A DNA stretch of 64,000 bases from Heterobilharzia americana (Eukaryota > Platyhelminthes > Trematoda > Strigeidida > Schistosomatidae): positions 55,047,890-55,111,889 of the forward strand of contig OX104134.1 of assembly GCA_944470555.2 (NCBI GenBank), given 5' to 3'. The position numbers and the translations under genes are program-made. The notes beneath the pieces were generated by a model. It saw nothing but the letters and a program-made list of their open reading frames with translations, was not told the DNA's origin and did no database searches. Each line of letters starts with the position of its first letter. Within the stretch, counting starts at the first letter, position 1. Shown one piece after another: positions 12,355 through 24,816 of this stretch.

Positions 12355-12636
12355 TCATAGGGACAACGCAGAACTACTGAAGAACCGCCTTCTTAAGGCA
12401 ATGAAGACAGCATTTATGATGCTAAACTGTGATCCGTTCTCTCCGATCGACACTTGGTTCATTGAGGCGTGTTGGAAAAACGGGTGCTTTGGGCCGCATC
12501 CATATATGTCTAGCAGTTCATCTGCTGTTATGAAGCTGTCGATGTAGTCTGCATGAAGCGAAAGGTTTCCAAAGATTTCTGTGAATACTATCTTGCTTGC
12601 TGTTTGGATGGGAATAGAGGTTAGGCAACATTTCAA
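12355..12636 (-). other. Unidentified protein-like island, less AT-rich
   Basis: A 93-codon minus-strand frame with protein-like composition (HADYIDSFITADELLDIYG, CGPKHPFFQHASMNQVSIG). It is clearly less AT-rich than its flanks. A strong splice-acceptor-like tract (CTATTCCCATCCAAACAG) lies near its start. Both strands are open over much of it. I do not recognise the product. It may be a fragment of a transposable element coding region or an exon; composition unlike the neighbours favours an element remnant. Confidence 0.3.
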
Positions 12637-13027
12637 TCTATTAGCATTTGGTCAACTCCGGTCATGTCACTTCCTCTCAGTCTTCTATCAAATTCCTATA
12701 CAAAGTCAAACCGATCGGCTAAAAAGGAGCGTGGATTCATCACTTATGTTTAGCGGAGGTATAAGCAGTTAAAGACCGAGCTCTGTGTACAGAAAGGTCA
12801 CATCCATTTTCTCATTTCGCTGTGGCTTTATTATTTCGTTGTTTTATTCATTTCTTTCATATTCATGTAATTGTTACTGACTAGTCAGTATTTTTACTTT
12901 ACTGTTTATTGCCCTGCATTTACATGAGTTAAATTCCATCTATTTCTAAAATCCTTGCAATATTTTACTGCGATATTCGATGATAAGAAGCAAATGATAC
13001 CCGTTGCATAAGAGGTGACTCTCATAC

Positions 13028-13165
13028 CTAATTGGTCTAGTGGATAACGTTTCAGCATTTGAAGCGATGAGTGTTGGGTTTCAATGTCAGTAGGAACAAC
13101 ACCAAGCTGACGAGTCCAAAATATAACGAAGCGTGCATCCTGGATTTCACTGCTAGCCTCCAAGT
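13028..13165 (+). mobile_element. Sm-alpha-like SINE with Pol III box A
   Basis: TGGTCTAGTGG at 13033-13043 fits the tRNA/Pol III box A consensus, with a B-box-like GGGTTTCAATG about 34 bp downstream. It is followed by a hammerhead region: AAGCTGACGAGTCC, then CGAAG, then CATCCTGGATTTCACTGC. A tRNA-like promoter directly joined to a hammerhead is the architecture of the schistosome Sm-alpha repeat family. This is the most complete of four such copies in the window and the only one on the plus strand. Confidence 0.75.
13098..13156 (+). ncRNA. Decayed Sm-alpha-type hammerhead ribozyme
   Basis: The core CTGACGA is intact at 13107-13113, but stem II is broken (GTCC against TAAC) and GAAA has become GAAG at 13128-13131. 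The cleavage site ATC is at 13137-13139, followed by CTGGATTTCACTGC, the stem I return strand. The altered GAAA alone should abolish cleavage, so this is a ribozyme fossil. Confidence 0.7.
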
Positions 13166-14234
13166 AAACTAAAACGCGATGAATTTCCATCTATTATTAG
13201 GGTATCAGAGTGGGGGCCAATCTACCAACAGAGTTCGAACGATTCGACCCGAGAAACTACAAGTATCAGTTAACTTCGTTCATTTGTCTACCGAAAAGTT
13301 CTCATGAAATTGGTTTTGGTATATACTGACATAGAATTAAACATTTTATTTCAGGTTAATTATCAAATGTATCACAATAAAGTAGTATGTTTTCTGTTGG
13401 GCATATTTTAAACAAACTAAAGCAGAAGTGCAAGCTACTTTTAGTGTATCCGTGTTACTCTAATGATAATACAATATTAAGCAGTTTACGAAGATAACAT
13501 ATTAAAGTTACAGAAAACTGAGCTACATCAAAGAAGTCAGTCTTTTTATCTATTGACTGTACCTATTTAGTAGATCCTATGTTGCTGAAAGGTTGTTTCA
13601 AACAGTCAAAGTAATCAAATGAATTGTTCAGTGTTATATTACTTTACATGTACGATATGTGAAATCTATTTCACTGACAAAAAGTCTGGAAACTTAAGTG
13701 CACATTCAATTCCAAAATACATTGTGCGCATTAGAAAACAATTCCTTGGGTAACGATTGCATGACAGTAAATCCATAAGTTATCTTTTTCGTCAGCAACA
13801 CAAGGAAACGAGTTCAAGGTGTTAGAAAGGTCGAGAGGTATTTATTCCTTTCTACTAGGCTACTTTATTCAAGTTACCAACATTTCTTACATTTCCTGGT
13901 AAGTTCATGTATATACCGTACTTTTCCAAACATTACGGTCCAGATGGTAAATAGGCAAGGAAAACATGGCTATTCTTAAAACTGGTTCTTAGCATGGCAG
14001 TGGGCCGCATATGTATTGTAAGACATTCATTTTAGGTAGTTCTTTGGCAACCGACTATAGTTAGCTTGATGTCAGAGTGAAATATTCGGATAGCTACTTT
14101 ACGGTTTTTTTTATGTAGGTAACTCCTTCATCTTTATAGATAACGTTAGCGAAAATCGTTGCCGTTATGCCGTACCCTTCCTTTAGGCAAAGTAAAACAG
14201 CCTTTCTAGAACAATGTATCACCGGTCCTATTTC

Positions 14235-14440
14235 ATTGATTTAAGGTTAGTATTCATCACGAACTGACATCAATTGGAGAAACACTGAAAACCTGGGAGC
14301 ACTGGACACTTGTTTCGTCCCGGAATGGTGCTCCTCATCAGTGCACACTCATGACTTCTCCAAGGACTGGACCCAGGAACTTCAGGTTCCATGGCCGGCC
14401 CGTTACTACTGAGCCACTACGTGAAGACCCACCGGTTTAT
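14235..14440 (-). mobile_element. Ribozyme-bearing SINE, copy C (best tRNA-like head)
   Basis: On the minus strand the head contains TGGCTCAGTAG, matching the Pol III box A, then CCATGGAACCTGAAGTTCC and GGGTCCAGTCC in the B-box position. The hammerhead module follows (14299-14344), then the family tail CTCCCAGGTTTTCAGTG...TTGATGTCAGTTCGTGATG. This is the clearest evidence that the family is tRNA-derived. It lies about 20 bp from the PLE-1 fragment starting near 14445, again on the same strand. Confidence 0.75.
14299..14344 (-). ncRNA. Hammerhead module, SINE copy C (core C mutated)
   Basis: Stem I GCACTG/CAGTGC is perfect, GAAA and the TC cleavage site are intact, and stem III is CAAGTG. Aligned to the other copies the core reads ATGAGGA instead of CTGAGGA, and stem II is disrupted (GCAC against GGAC). 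An apparent CTGATGA three bases upstream is a coincidence of this mutation. Probably inactive. Confidence 0.6.
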
Positions 14441-14444
14441 ATTT

Positions 14445-15078
14445 CCTACTTCTATCAATTCATAATTTAGTAGACGTATTGGATGTACTACACAGGGGGA
14501 CAGTATTATTTATGAGGTTACTTTTCGGATAGTTTATTGTTTATAGCCATCTCCAGACAACTTCACGGGTTTGAGACATGGCTTGCATTGTCTTAATTCT
14601 TTTGCCTTCTTTGTGATATGGGTAGTAGGATTTTCATAAATCTAGAACAGATGCTTAGTCATTCCTGCTTGCAAGTATTTTTCGTTATTTCGATAACCAA
14701 AGATTAAGTTATCCATCTATCTTTCCACTCCATAAAGTTGGCTTTCATTACTGTAACTCTGTCCCATCCCACAGTGTTTGTTTGTGCATAATCGCATACA
14801 TAGGTGTAGCTAAGCTTTCTCTAGATTAATTGTCTAACTAGTTTCTATCGTCGTTTTTTGGTTAAGGTTTTGTGCTCTGACAATGTAACTCACTCTGCTC
14901 AACTTATATGACCTATGTATTTAACTTCTCAACCATTGCAGACGATTTATTAGACCAAATAATTTTACTTAGTATGACCGATAGTATCTTCGACCTGTAG
15001 GTTTAAATGTCACATTAATTCCAACCTCACTGACAACCCTATTTAGTCCATTAGATACGTTTGTGTATAGAAACACAG
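14445..15078 (-). mobile_element. PLE-1 3' fragment (GIY-YIG part), decayed
   Basis: Reverse-complemented, 14640-15075 aligns by eye with 6650-7110: matches to the region coding GGTTGGAATTA-GTGACATTTAAACC, the IY..YIG region (AAATACATAGGTCA-type stretch), and the IGWD/WRERLITES region (GTGGGATGGGACAGAGTTAC). Stops and indels interrupt every frame. 14445-14560 corresponds to the terminal hairpin segment (CTATCCGAAA...ATAAATAATACTGT). A dead copy of the element at 5.3-7.3 kb. Confidence 0.75.
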
Positions 15079-15079
15079 T

Positions 15080-15240
15080 AGAGGCTATGAACTTTCTTTT
15101 GTTATGACTTTAGACAACAAAGTGTATCCGAAACATAGTCTGGTAAATAATGTTTTACTTTGGTGGTATATCCAAGAAACCAATTAAAGTTGAATAACAT
15201 TTTACCACAATGCCCAGTTTTTACGATTACATCAAGGTAT
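15080..15240 (+). repeat. PLE-1 terminal segment, inverted relative to adjacent PLE-1 body
   Basis: On the plus strand it shows GACAACAAAGTGTATCCGAAAC, then GGTAAATAATG, then ACATTTTACCACAATGCCCAG, matching 7170-7290 in the same orientation. The adjoining body at 14445-15078 is on the minus strand, so body and terminus face each other. Inverted terminal repeats at the 5' side are known for Penelope elements. Confidence 0.65.
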
Positions 15241-15573
15241 CACTAATTAATATTGATATATTTAAAATGCGGAAACGCGCAAAAGGAGTAAAAAAAAGAC
15301 TGCCTGTGAAAGTTGCTGGTTAGATCACCTAGGTTAGACAGTAATTTCTCACACCCAAATAAACTTTAGGATATTTTTGATTATGGAGTCCATTTTCATT
15401 CATACAGATGCAGGTAGAATATTTACAGTTGCTTGCACGAAACTTATGAATTTGATGCACCTCCTGAATTTGATCAGCCTGAAAACTTTTTACTTACTTC
15501 ATAGCTAGGTAACTAAGCAAACCAACTAAAAAATCCTTTTGTAACCCTAACCAAATTGTGCTCAACACCTAGG

Positions 15574-15603
15574 TAAGATAAGCAGGAGAAGTCACCTCTC
15601 CAG

Positions 15604-15666
<63 letters not shown>

Positions 15667-15695
15667 TGGTGAGGTGACTTCTCCTGCTTATCTTA
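15574..15695. repeat. 33-bp inverted arms around a (TA)n tract
   Basis: Left arm 15574-15606 and right arm 15663-15695 are reverse complements with one mismatch (CTCTCCAG against CTCACCAG). Between them lies an uninterrupted (TA)n tract, 15607-15662, itself self-complementary. The whole 122 bp can extrude as a cruciform. No coding content. Confidence 0.9.
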
Positions 15696-15699
15696 TTTT

Positions 15700-16734
15700 C
15701 TATTACTTTCCAACACAAGTTTCCAGTGAAACTGTAGCTGAAAATCACTTGTAAGTTTTTATGGTTTCGTTATGTAATAACTTTCAGATAGATTGGTTTG
15801 CTTTTAGAGACATTTTATTCATGAGTAAGTAATCAGTGTTATTCAAGAAGTAGAAATTCTGTCTTCTGATTAGTGACCAGTAATTTACTATCTTAGGTTC
15901 TGCTTGACGCAAAGAACAGATTCGTGTAGACACAACCACTGATCAATTTGGATCTTTTGTTGCCACAAGATGGATTCGTATGTGGACTAGGATTTTAAAT
16001 GGTTTTGATTTTACTGAGTTTATGACATGTTTCCATTTCTTGGTAGTGACGACATCTTACTTCTCTTCAACTTAACTGTTACGTACTTTTATGTGACATA
16101 AAGAATGAACAGTGGGTTTGGGAATTCGGTATAAAACAGATATGTTGATTAAATTTTAGAAATCATTTCAGTCACTTGATCATTTTTTAGAATTCAGAAA
16201 TATACATTTTATCCTGAAAGCTTCTGTGGTTAGTTAATTTGTTATGACAACTCAGGAAATAATCAGCAGCATATGACCACTTAAAGATATATATACACAT
16301 CGTAGGAGCATTTCCTTCATATAATGACTAGGAATCCTAATTTCAAGCTTACTGATCTCAGTGTAGTCATATAGAAAGCAGATCGTTCCTGCCAAAAAGA
16401 CATTTGTCAATAGTGATGTGCAAACCAATGATAACATACGCTTACCATACACGTTGACATCTCTTATGCAGCTAACAAAGTCGAAGGGGTCAGGAGTACT
16501 GTAATCAGTGATCTGATCTTTCACTAGCTGGAGGATTTCGGTCAGTTATCGGTTTGGAGCTGTTTAACAGATTATAACCATCCGGTTCAGTAATTCTTTG
16601 ACTCTATGGTCTTGCCAAAATTCATAAGAAAGATGTTCTTCTTCGTTCAGTTGTTGACATGAATAGTTAATTATACCGTGGCATTGCTAAATGATTAACT
16701 AAAATCCTTGGACCTGTGAAGAATCAGATCACTA
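15700..16734. other. AT-rich stretch without recognisable genes
   Basis: Nothing I can support. A 90-codon minus-strand frame at 16252-16524 has no motif or splice context. Confidence 0.5.
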
Positions 16735-17310
16735 AATAATGAGCTGGAATTACTTCGAAGAGTGTTAATCGAGAATGGTTATCATTCAAGACTCGTTGAG
16801 GGGAACATGAAGCCCAAGGATTTCAAAGAAGAAGCCCCTACGTTTCCAGAGAAGACCCAGTTCATGAATGTCGGGTTCATGGGAGATCCATTGGAAGAGA
16901 TACTGAAGAATCAACTTTGCAAAGCACTAAAGAAGACTTTCCTCCCTTCTCAGCTTCAAATTGTTTTCTTCAGGGTGTGTATAGGATAAACTAACGCTTT
17001 GAGTCACCGTTATGTGTGTTTAACAGTTCACTTGTTCGTGTGGAGCTGGTTACATAGGCCGCACAAAGTATGTTCTATCTAAAAGCATCTCCAACCACTA
17101 TTCTGCATGGCTGTCGAAACGATAGTGTAAAGCCATCAACAGATCGATTTTAGAGCGTTTGGTTGTCCGTGGTCACTGTGCTCCACGAGTGTCTTCTTTC
17201 AAAGTCATATATAAACTGAAAACAAAGAGTGCGTATTCGTCACCCCAGCATAAAAGAAGCTCTGGCAATCCAGCATTACAAGCTTGCTCTTTCAGTTCAA
17301 AAATAATTGA
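16735..17310 (+). mobile_element. Penelope-like element, family 2: RT end and GIY-YIG fragment
   Basis: A different PLE from the one at 5.3 kb. The stretch from 16741 reads ELELLRRVLIENGYHSRLVEG, then MGDPLEEILKNQLCKALKKTF and LPSQLQIVF, which is the connector between RT and nuclease in vertebrate/trematode-type PLEs. After a frame break, 17010-17080 encodes QFTCSCGAGYIGRTK, the GIY-YIG start with its CxCG motif, and 17160-17215 encodes the VRGH...FKVIYKL block near the nuclease C-terminus. At least two frameshifts and several stops make it a fossil. The RT catalytic domain upstream is not recognisable. Confidence 0.75.
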
Positions 17311-18009
17311 TTCAATCTCTAATTTTTTCTTGGTCGTAATTTCCCTAAGATCGTTTATTTATTTTTATGTTTATTCACTATAGGCAGTTTTTGATGAACT
17401 TGATTTGATCTTTTGGCCGTTATCACCTTGTGACCTTACTGATCATTTCTGCTGACCTTGTACTGATCCATTAGCCATTGATGGATACATATATTTTGTA
17501 ACTATGTTTACTATGTACAGCTTTTGTAAATGATTCGTCGAAAAAATATTTTTTTCTCTGAACTGTCTTTTATTAATCTTTATAAATATTCTAAGGAAAT
17601 TCTATGGCATAGTGCAAGTCAAAGACACTATAGTTGGGTTCTGGAAATATTTTATCTACTTCCAGATAAGTGTCAGCTCAGTGCAATTTATCTTATCGTT
17701 CAGAGGTGATAGGTCAATAAACTCATTTACATCACAGTCTTACGTCACAAATACTTTTCTTCGATGTGAACCCATTTAATTAGCAGATGTAATTAGATGC
17801 TGTTACTAGGAGATAAATTTTACCTATAAAACGTGACGTATTTGTCCAATATATTTCAAGCAATCTGACCATGCATTTACTGGTCAAGTCAACTTATATT
17901 ACACCTAAGTGAAAGAGAAGAAATGCAACAATTAAGACAATAGGGGATCAAAATTAAGGAAGAGGAGAACAGAAAGGAATTGAAATATTTGATCCCCATC
18001 TCGGTAGGA

Positions 18010-18135
18010 AAACAAAGTTTCGCAAGGTAGGTGTAGTGTAAGAACAAGTTGTTTTTGTACACACAAACGTGGTTTCATTTCACGGTTGACTATCGCTTTC
18101 GCAAATCTCAGTAGCATCCCTGACTGACTAAATGA
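18010..18135 (-). mobile_element. PLE-2 C-terminal fragment (minus)
   Basis: The minus strand encodes LLRFAKAIVNREMKPRLCVQKQ, then LVLTLHLPCE, resembling the very C-terminus of family-2 PLE nucleases (an A.AI....P.LCVQK...L.LP block). It is followed on the minus strand by non-element sequence. A homologous piece lies 110 bp away on the plus strand. Confidence 0.6.
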
Positions 18136-18236
18136 ACCTTGAAGCCTGTTCGAACATTAATTTTGTGATACTTTCCTATAATATGCTTAGCTAGATATGG
18201 AAGACAATGCTCACCTATAGCTTTCAAATTTCTATG

Positions 18237-18350
18237 TAGAAACAGTCAGGGACGTATCGTGAGATTTGCGGGAGCGATAGCAGAACGCAAATTGAAATTA
18301 CCTTAGTGTGTAGATAAATAATTTGTTCCTACACTGCAACTATCTAGTTC
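18237..18350 (+). mobile_element. PLE-2 C-terminal fragment (plus), inverted partner
   Basis: CAGTCAGGGACG, then TGAGATTTGCGGGAGCGATAG, then TTTGTTCCTACACT match the reverse complement of 18040-18130 (CAGGGATGCTACTGAGATTTG, GTTCTTACACT). It is degenerate and without an open frame. Together the two pieces form an imperfect inverted repeat around a spacer of about 100 bp. Confidence 0.55.
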
Positions 18351-19719
18351 AACTTCGTTTTGTCGCCAAGATTAAAATCAGCTACTTTACGCTTCTTTTT
18401 GTCCTCGTTTTGTCAGTTTTAATCCCGTATTATCTTAGTTGTTCTGTTTGTCATCTCATTCCTCGGTTTATATAAATTGACTTCACAAGTGAATGTGTGG
18501 TCGGGTTCTTCAAAATGTATTGCGCAGATACACCACATTGTTCGTTTTATACTTACACTATCTAAATTCATAAAGTTGACCAACTGCTTTGGCAGATATG
18601 TCAAAAAGTGTGCAAAAGGATATCAAGTTATGATACCGTACAAAGAAAAGAGATCTGCAGTAAAGCATTTATCGATGATATGCTCCGGTGCATTTTTAGA
18701 AGGATATTTAATTTAGTGAGTTGAAAAAAATTATAGACTTATATTAGCAAAAGTGATAGGTCTCCAATAAGTTATCTGATAAGTAGATCACTTAGAGTCC
18801 AGGTTGCTGTATTCAAATTAAAGAAATAACTAAGTAACTGAAAATTTCAAAGAATAATCCAATTTCTATCGGCATTAGGTCAAACTTCTAGTCCTAATAT
18901 CAGTATAGGTGTATTTATTTCAGAGTACTTCAAATCTTTGGTCATTTCCGTGTGAAAAACATAAAGATCGAAACAGGCTGATCACTACGTACGATTTTGG
19001 TTTAGTGTTCTCTGAGCTTTTTTAGTTCATCATCGAAGTTTCATCAACAGACTTGGTGACGTTCTCAGTATTAATTTTGTAAGAAAGCGAAACACATTCG
19101 AATGTTACACTAACGTTTAGGTAGTGCTTTTGCTGACCTTGAATTCAGCACAGCTACAAGTTTCGAGAAAACTTTCGTCATACCATGATCTCTTTGACCT
19201 TAAATTTGACTCAATCATGTTGGTAAATAATCTGTGTTAGAGTGAGCTATCTTTTCCTATCAAACCGGTCTTCGTTATTGCTCCTGGTTGATGGAAGGCT
19301 GTATTCATCTACGGTGGATTATAGGTTGGGTTCACACCACGTGTATATTGATTGACTTCTCATTGCAATGTTATGCTTTTAGAAATTCTCTTACAGCTTT
19401 CTAACCTGCTCGCTGAAGAATTTCTTTATTCTACCAGTTAAGTTTACGATCATGCAGTTTCAAATCTAAGTTATCGGCTATATCTTAGTATCTGTAAAAG
19501 AGCTTGAAGTTCAACAACAGTCAGTCAGTTTGATCTGGTCGAAAACGGAACTCTGCAAGCTATAACATCAAGGGGACAACTGTTTCACTAACCGTTTGGA
19601 AGCTTTAGCTGAAATCGTCGTGTAGAAAAGACTTCCGTTTATACAGACACTGATCGGATATTTTCTGAGATGAAAAAACTGTAAATCTTGTGTTTTCAGG
19701 AAGAAGAAATAATAATAAT
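18351..19719. other. AT-rich stretch; no supported gene
   Basis: A short stretch at 18627-18655 (TATGATACCGTACAAAG) resembles the PLE-1 sequence at 6610-6630, but it is too short to call. Nothing else recognised. Confidence 0.45.
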
Positions 19720-19790
19720 GGATAGTGGTTAACAGTGGAATCTGGGACGAGCATTTGTCCTATTTGTGACTTGCCAGCTGAACGAAGCAC
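19720..19790 (-). ncRNA. Sm-alpha-type hammerhead fossil
   Basis: The minus strand reads CAGCTGGCAAGTC, CAAATAGGAC, AAATGCTCGTCCCAG, then ATTCCACTG. The order matches the Sm-alpha hammerhead (core, AAATAGGAC loop and stem II, cleavage region, GATTCCACTGC), but the core is CTGGCAA instead of CTGANGA and GAAA is lost. No tRNA-like head is recognisable upstream. Dead copy. Confidence 0.65.
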
Positions 19791-19829
19791 ATGTCCTAGG
19801 TTCCCGTGCCGACTACTGTTTACCATAAA

Positions 19830-21005
19830 TACCAAAGTTAAAGGTACAGGTAACACGGAGGCATCCATGCACGAGCCTATATACTATATATATTGATCAT
19901 TTTGATCCAATCAAGGATGGGATAATACAATATAAGAAGAAGTACTTGTTGGAAGAAAGTAGTAACTGGAAGATATTTCTACACCTTGTTTTATTTTTTC
20001 ACTTATGAGGTTAAAAATACAAGCTACTCTGATAAAAAGTGAGGAGTTATTTATTTCAAATGAAAACCCTAGACAGCCAGGATGTCGGTTTACCAGATAA
20101 AAGCTGAAATCCTGTCTTGGATTATACTAAAAAGTCTCACACAGCCAGGAACATTCCCTATGATCGATTTTTATAGCTTTTTCTCATGATATTTCAATCT
20201 TCTCAATTTATTTTTATTTAAAATAAGTCACTAGGCTTTGTATGACATCCACTTATTCTTTTGTGAAAAAGAACAACAGCAAAGGATGTAATAATTAAAT
20301 TTCAGATTGTATTTGCTTGAAAGGAAGTTCAAAGACTGATGTTTTTTAACACTAAGTTTAGTTACATGAATATATCATGAATATTATGAAGCGCAAATCT
20401 TCTTTGGGAAGAAAATATTAAAAATTTCCATTAGGTCTGCAACGAAGTTCTTCAAAAAAGTTAATCACGTAAAATAAGTGAGCCATATTAGATGACCTTA
20501 GATAATTCGATTGTTTTGTTTGTTGAAGAATCATCAATTTGTATCTTCTCCTACCTAGTGTTTCAAAAGACTTCTATAACTATGCTAGCAACTGAGGCAC
20601 ATCATTTGAATTACTTAATGAAAGACAACAGGGGTATCCAACTTTTAACATTTCCCCCTCCGTTTCACGGATATCAATAAGCGCATTTCGTTTATACAGA
20701 AGGATTTGAGTAGTTTTCACAATGGTTATTAAGGACAATCTATTGACGCTCACTTCTTTAAATCTCTTCTTACCTCAAGACAGATCGAAATATGTTTAAG
20801 TTCCGAATAAGTGTTTCAATCGAAATACGCAGAGCCGTGCAATCTTAATTCTAGGTTGCGAACAAGAAGAATTTTGAAACTTCACTCATTACTGATTCCC
20901 TCAGTTACATATAAATAATGCGAAGTGATTTAGGATAAGTCGGTCTGAATCCTCTGAAGTGTTCAGGATTTGTAATATAATTCCATTTTGATACTAAATG
21001 ATTAT
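19830..21005. other. AT-rich stretch without recognisable genes
   Basis: No repeat or coding region that I can support. A GTGAGCCATATTAGA string at about 20478 recurs near 39738, but the match stops there. Confidence 0.5.
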
Positions 21006-23990
<2,985 letters not shown>

Positions 23991-24205
23991 TTTGATCTGA
24001 TTTCTAGTGTATCCATCTCATCATCATTAACAACATAGGACCAGGCATTACTGCGTAACGGTCCGAGTTGCCACACCTCATATCAGCACATCAAGTAAAA
24101 AGGTAGTGAGGTGAAGGATGAAGATAAGTGAATGCAGTCAAAAGAAATATAAAGTATGAGAAGAAAGGAAAGAGGAGTGACAAAATAGTGAGATTCGGTA
24201 TAGCG

Positions 24206-24816
24206 TTGTTAAGATGAGGATAATGTGTGTATACATCTGCGCCACTGACTTCGGTTCTGAGCCATATCACCTAGGGTCTCCAACCACTGGTTCCTCTTGT
24301 CCCGTGGACCCCAACCACCTAGTCTGCATCGTCCTACATGGCTTAAACCAACAGTCAGAGACTTCATACATTGGTGCCATGTTTTAGTCTGGCCACCTCG
24401 GGCCTTTTTCCAGCCTGAACCCACCTCAGCCAACATTGTGTGACGAGGCAATCGGTGACTAGGCATACGTAGTACGTGTCCCAACCATCTCAGTCGATGA
24501 AGGTTCACAACCTCGTCGACTGACTTACCTCTTCTCCCTAAAACTCTACACCTAACTTCTGCATTACTCACATGGTGACACCACGGAATACGTCCTATAC
24601 TACGAAGGCAACGGTGGTCAAATACCTGTAACCTTCTCATGTCTTCCACTTTCAATGGCCATGTTTCACAGCCATACAGTAGAACAGAGCGGACTGCTGT
24701 GCAGTACACGCGACCCTTAATAGACAAACGAATATCACGGCGGCGCCATAGGTGGCGCAAATTGGCAAAAGCCAATCGAGCCTTTTGTATCCGTGCAGAA
24801 ATCTCATCGGCAACTA
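24206..24816 (-). pseudogene. RTE polyprotein C-terminal segment
   Basis: Continuation of the RT protein after the frame break near 24815: VADEISARIQKARLAFANLRH, then SIKGRVYCTAVRSVLLYGCETW, VFDHRCLRSIGRIPW, LHRLRWLGHVLRMP and WLETLGDMAQNRSQWRRCI, ending in TLSSS and a stop. This block follows RT in schistosome RTE elements and is usually fused to it. The methionine at 24775 is internal, not a start. Restoring the one base would join the two segments in sense, so the disabling lesion is minor. Confidence 0.85.

Noticed and set aside
12906..13190. 94-codon minus-strand frame
   Set aside because: It overlaps and is antisense to the Sm-alpha-like SINE with its box A and hammerhead, which explains the sequence better.
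14330..14345. Exact CTGATGA in SINE copy C as a hammerhead core
   Set aside because: Alignment with the other copies shows the true core position is three bases on (ATGAGGA); the CTGATGA arises from the mutated base and is out of register with the stems.
19605..19868. 87-codon minus-strand frame
   Set aside because: Its central part is the Sm-alpha hammerhead fossil; there is no coding evidence.
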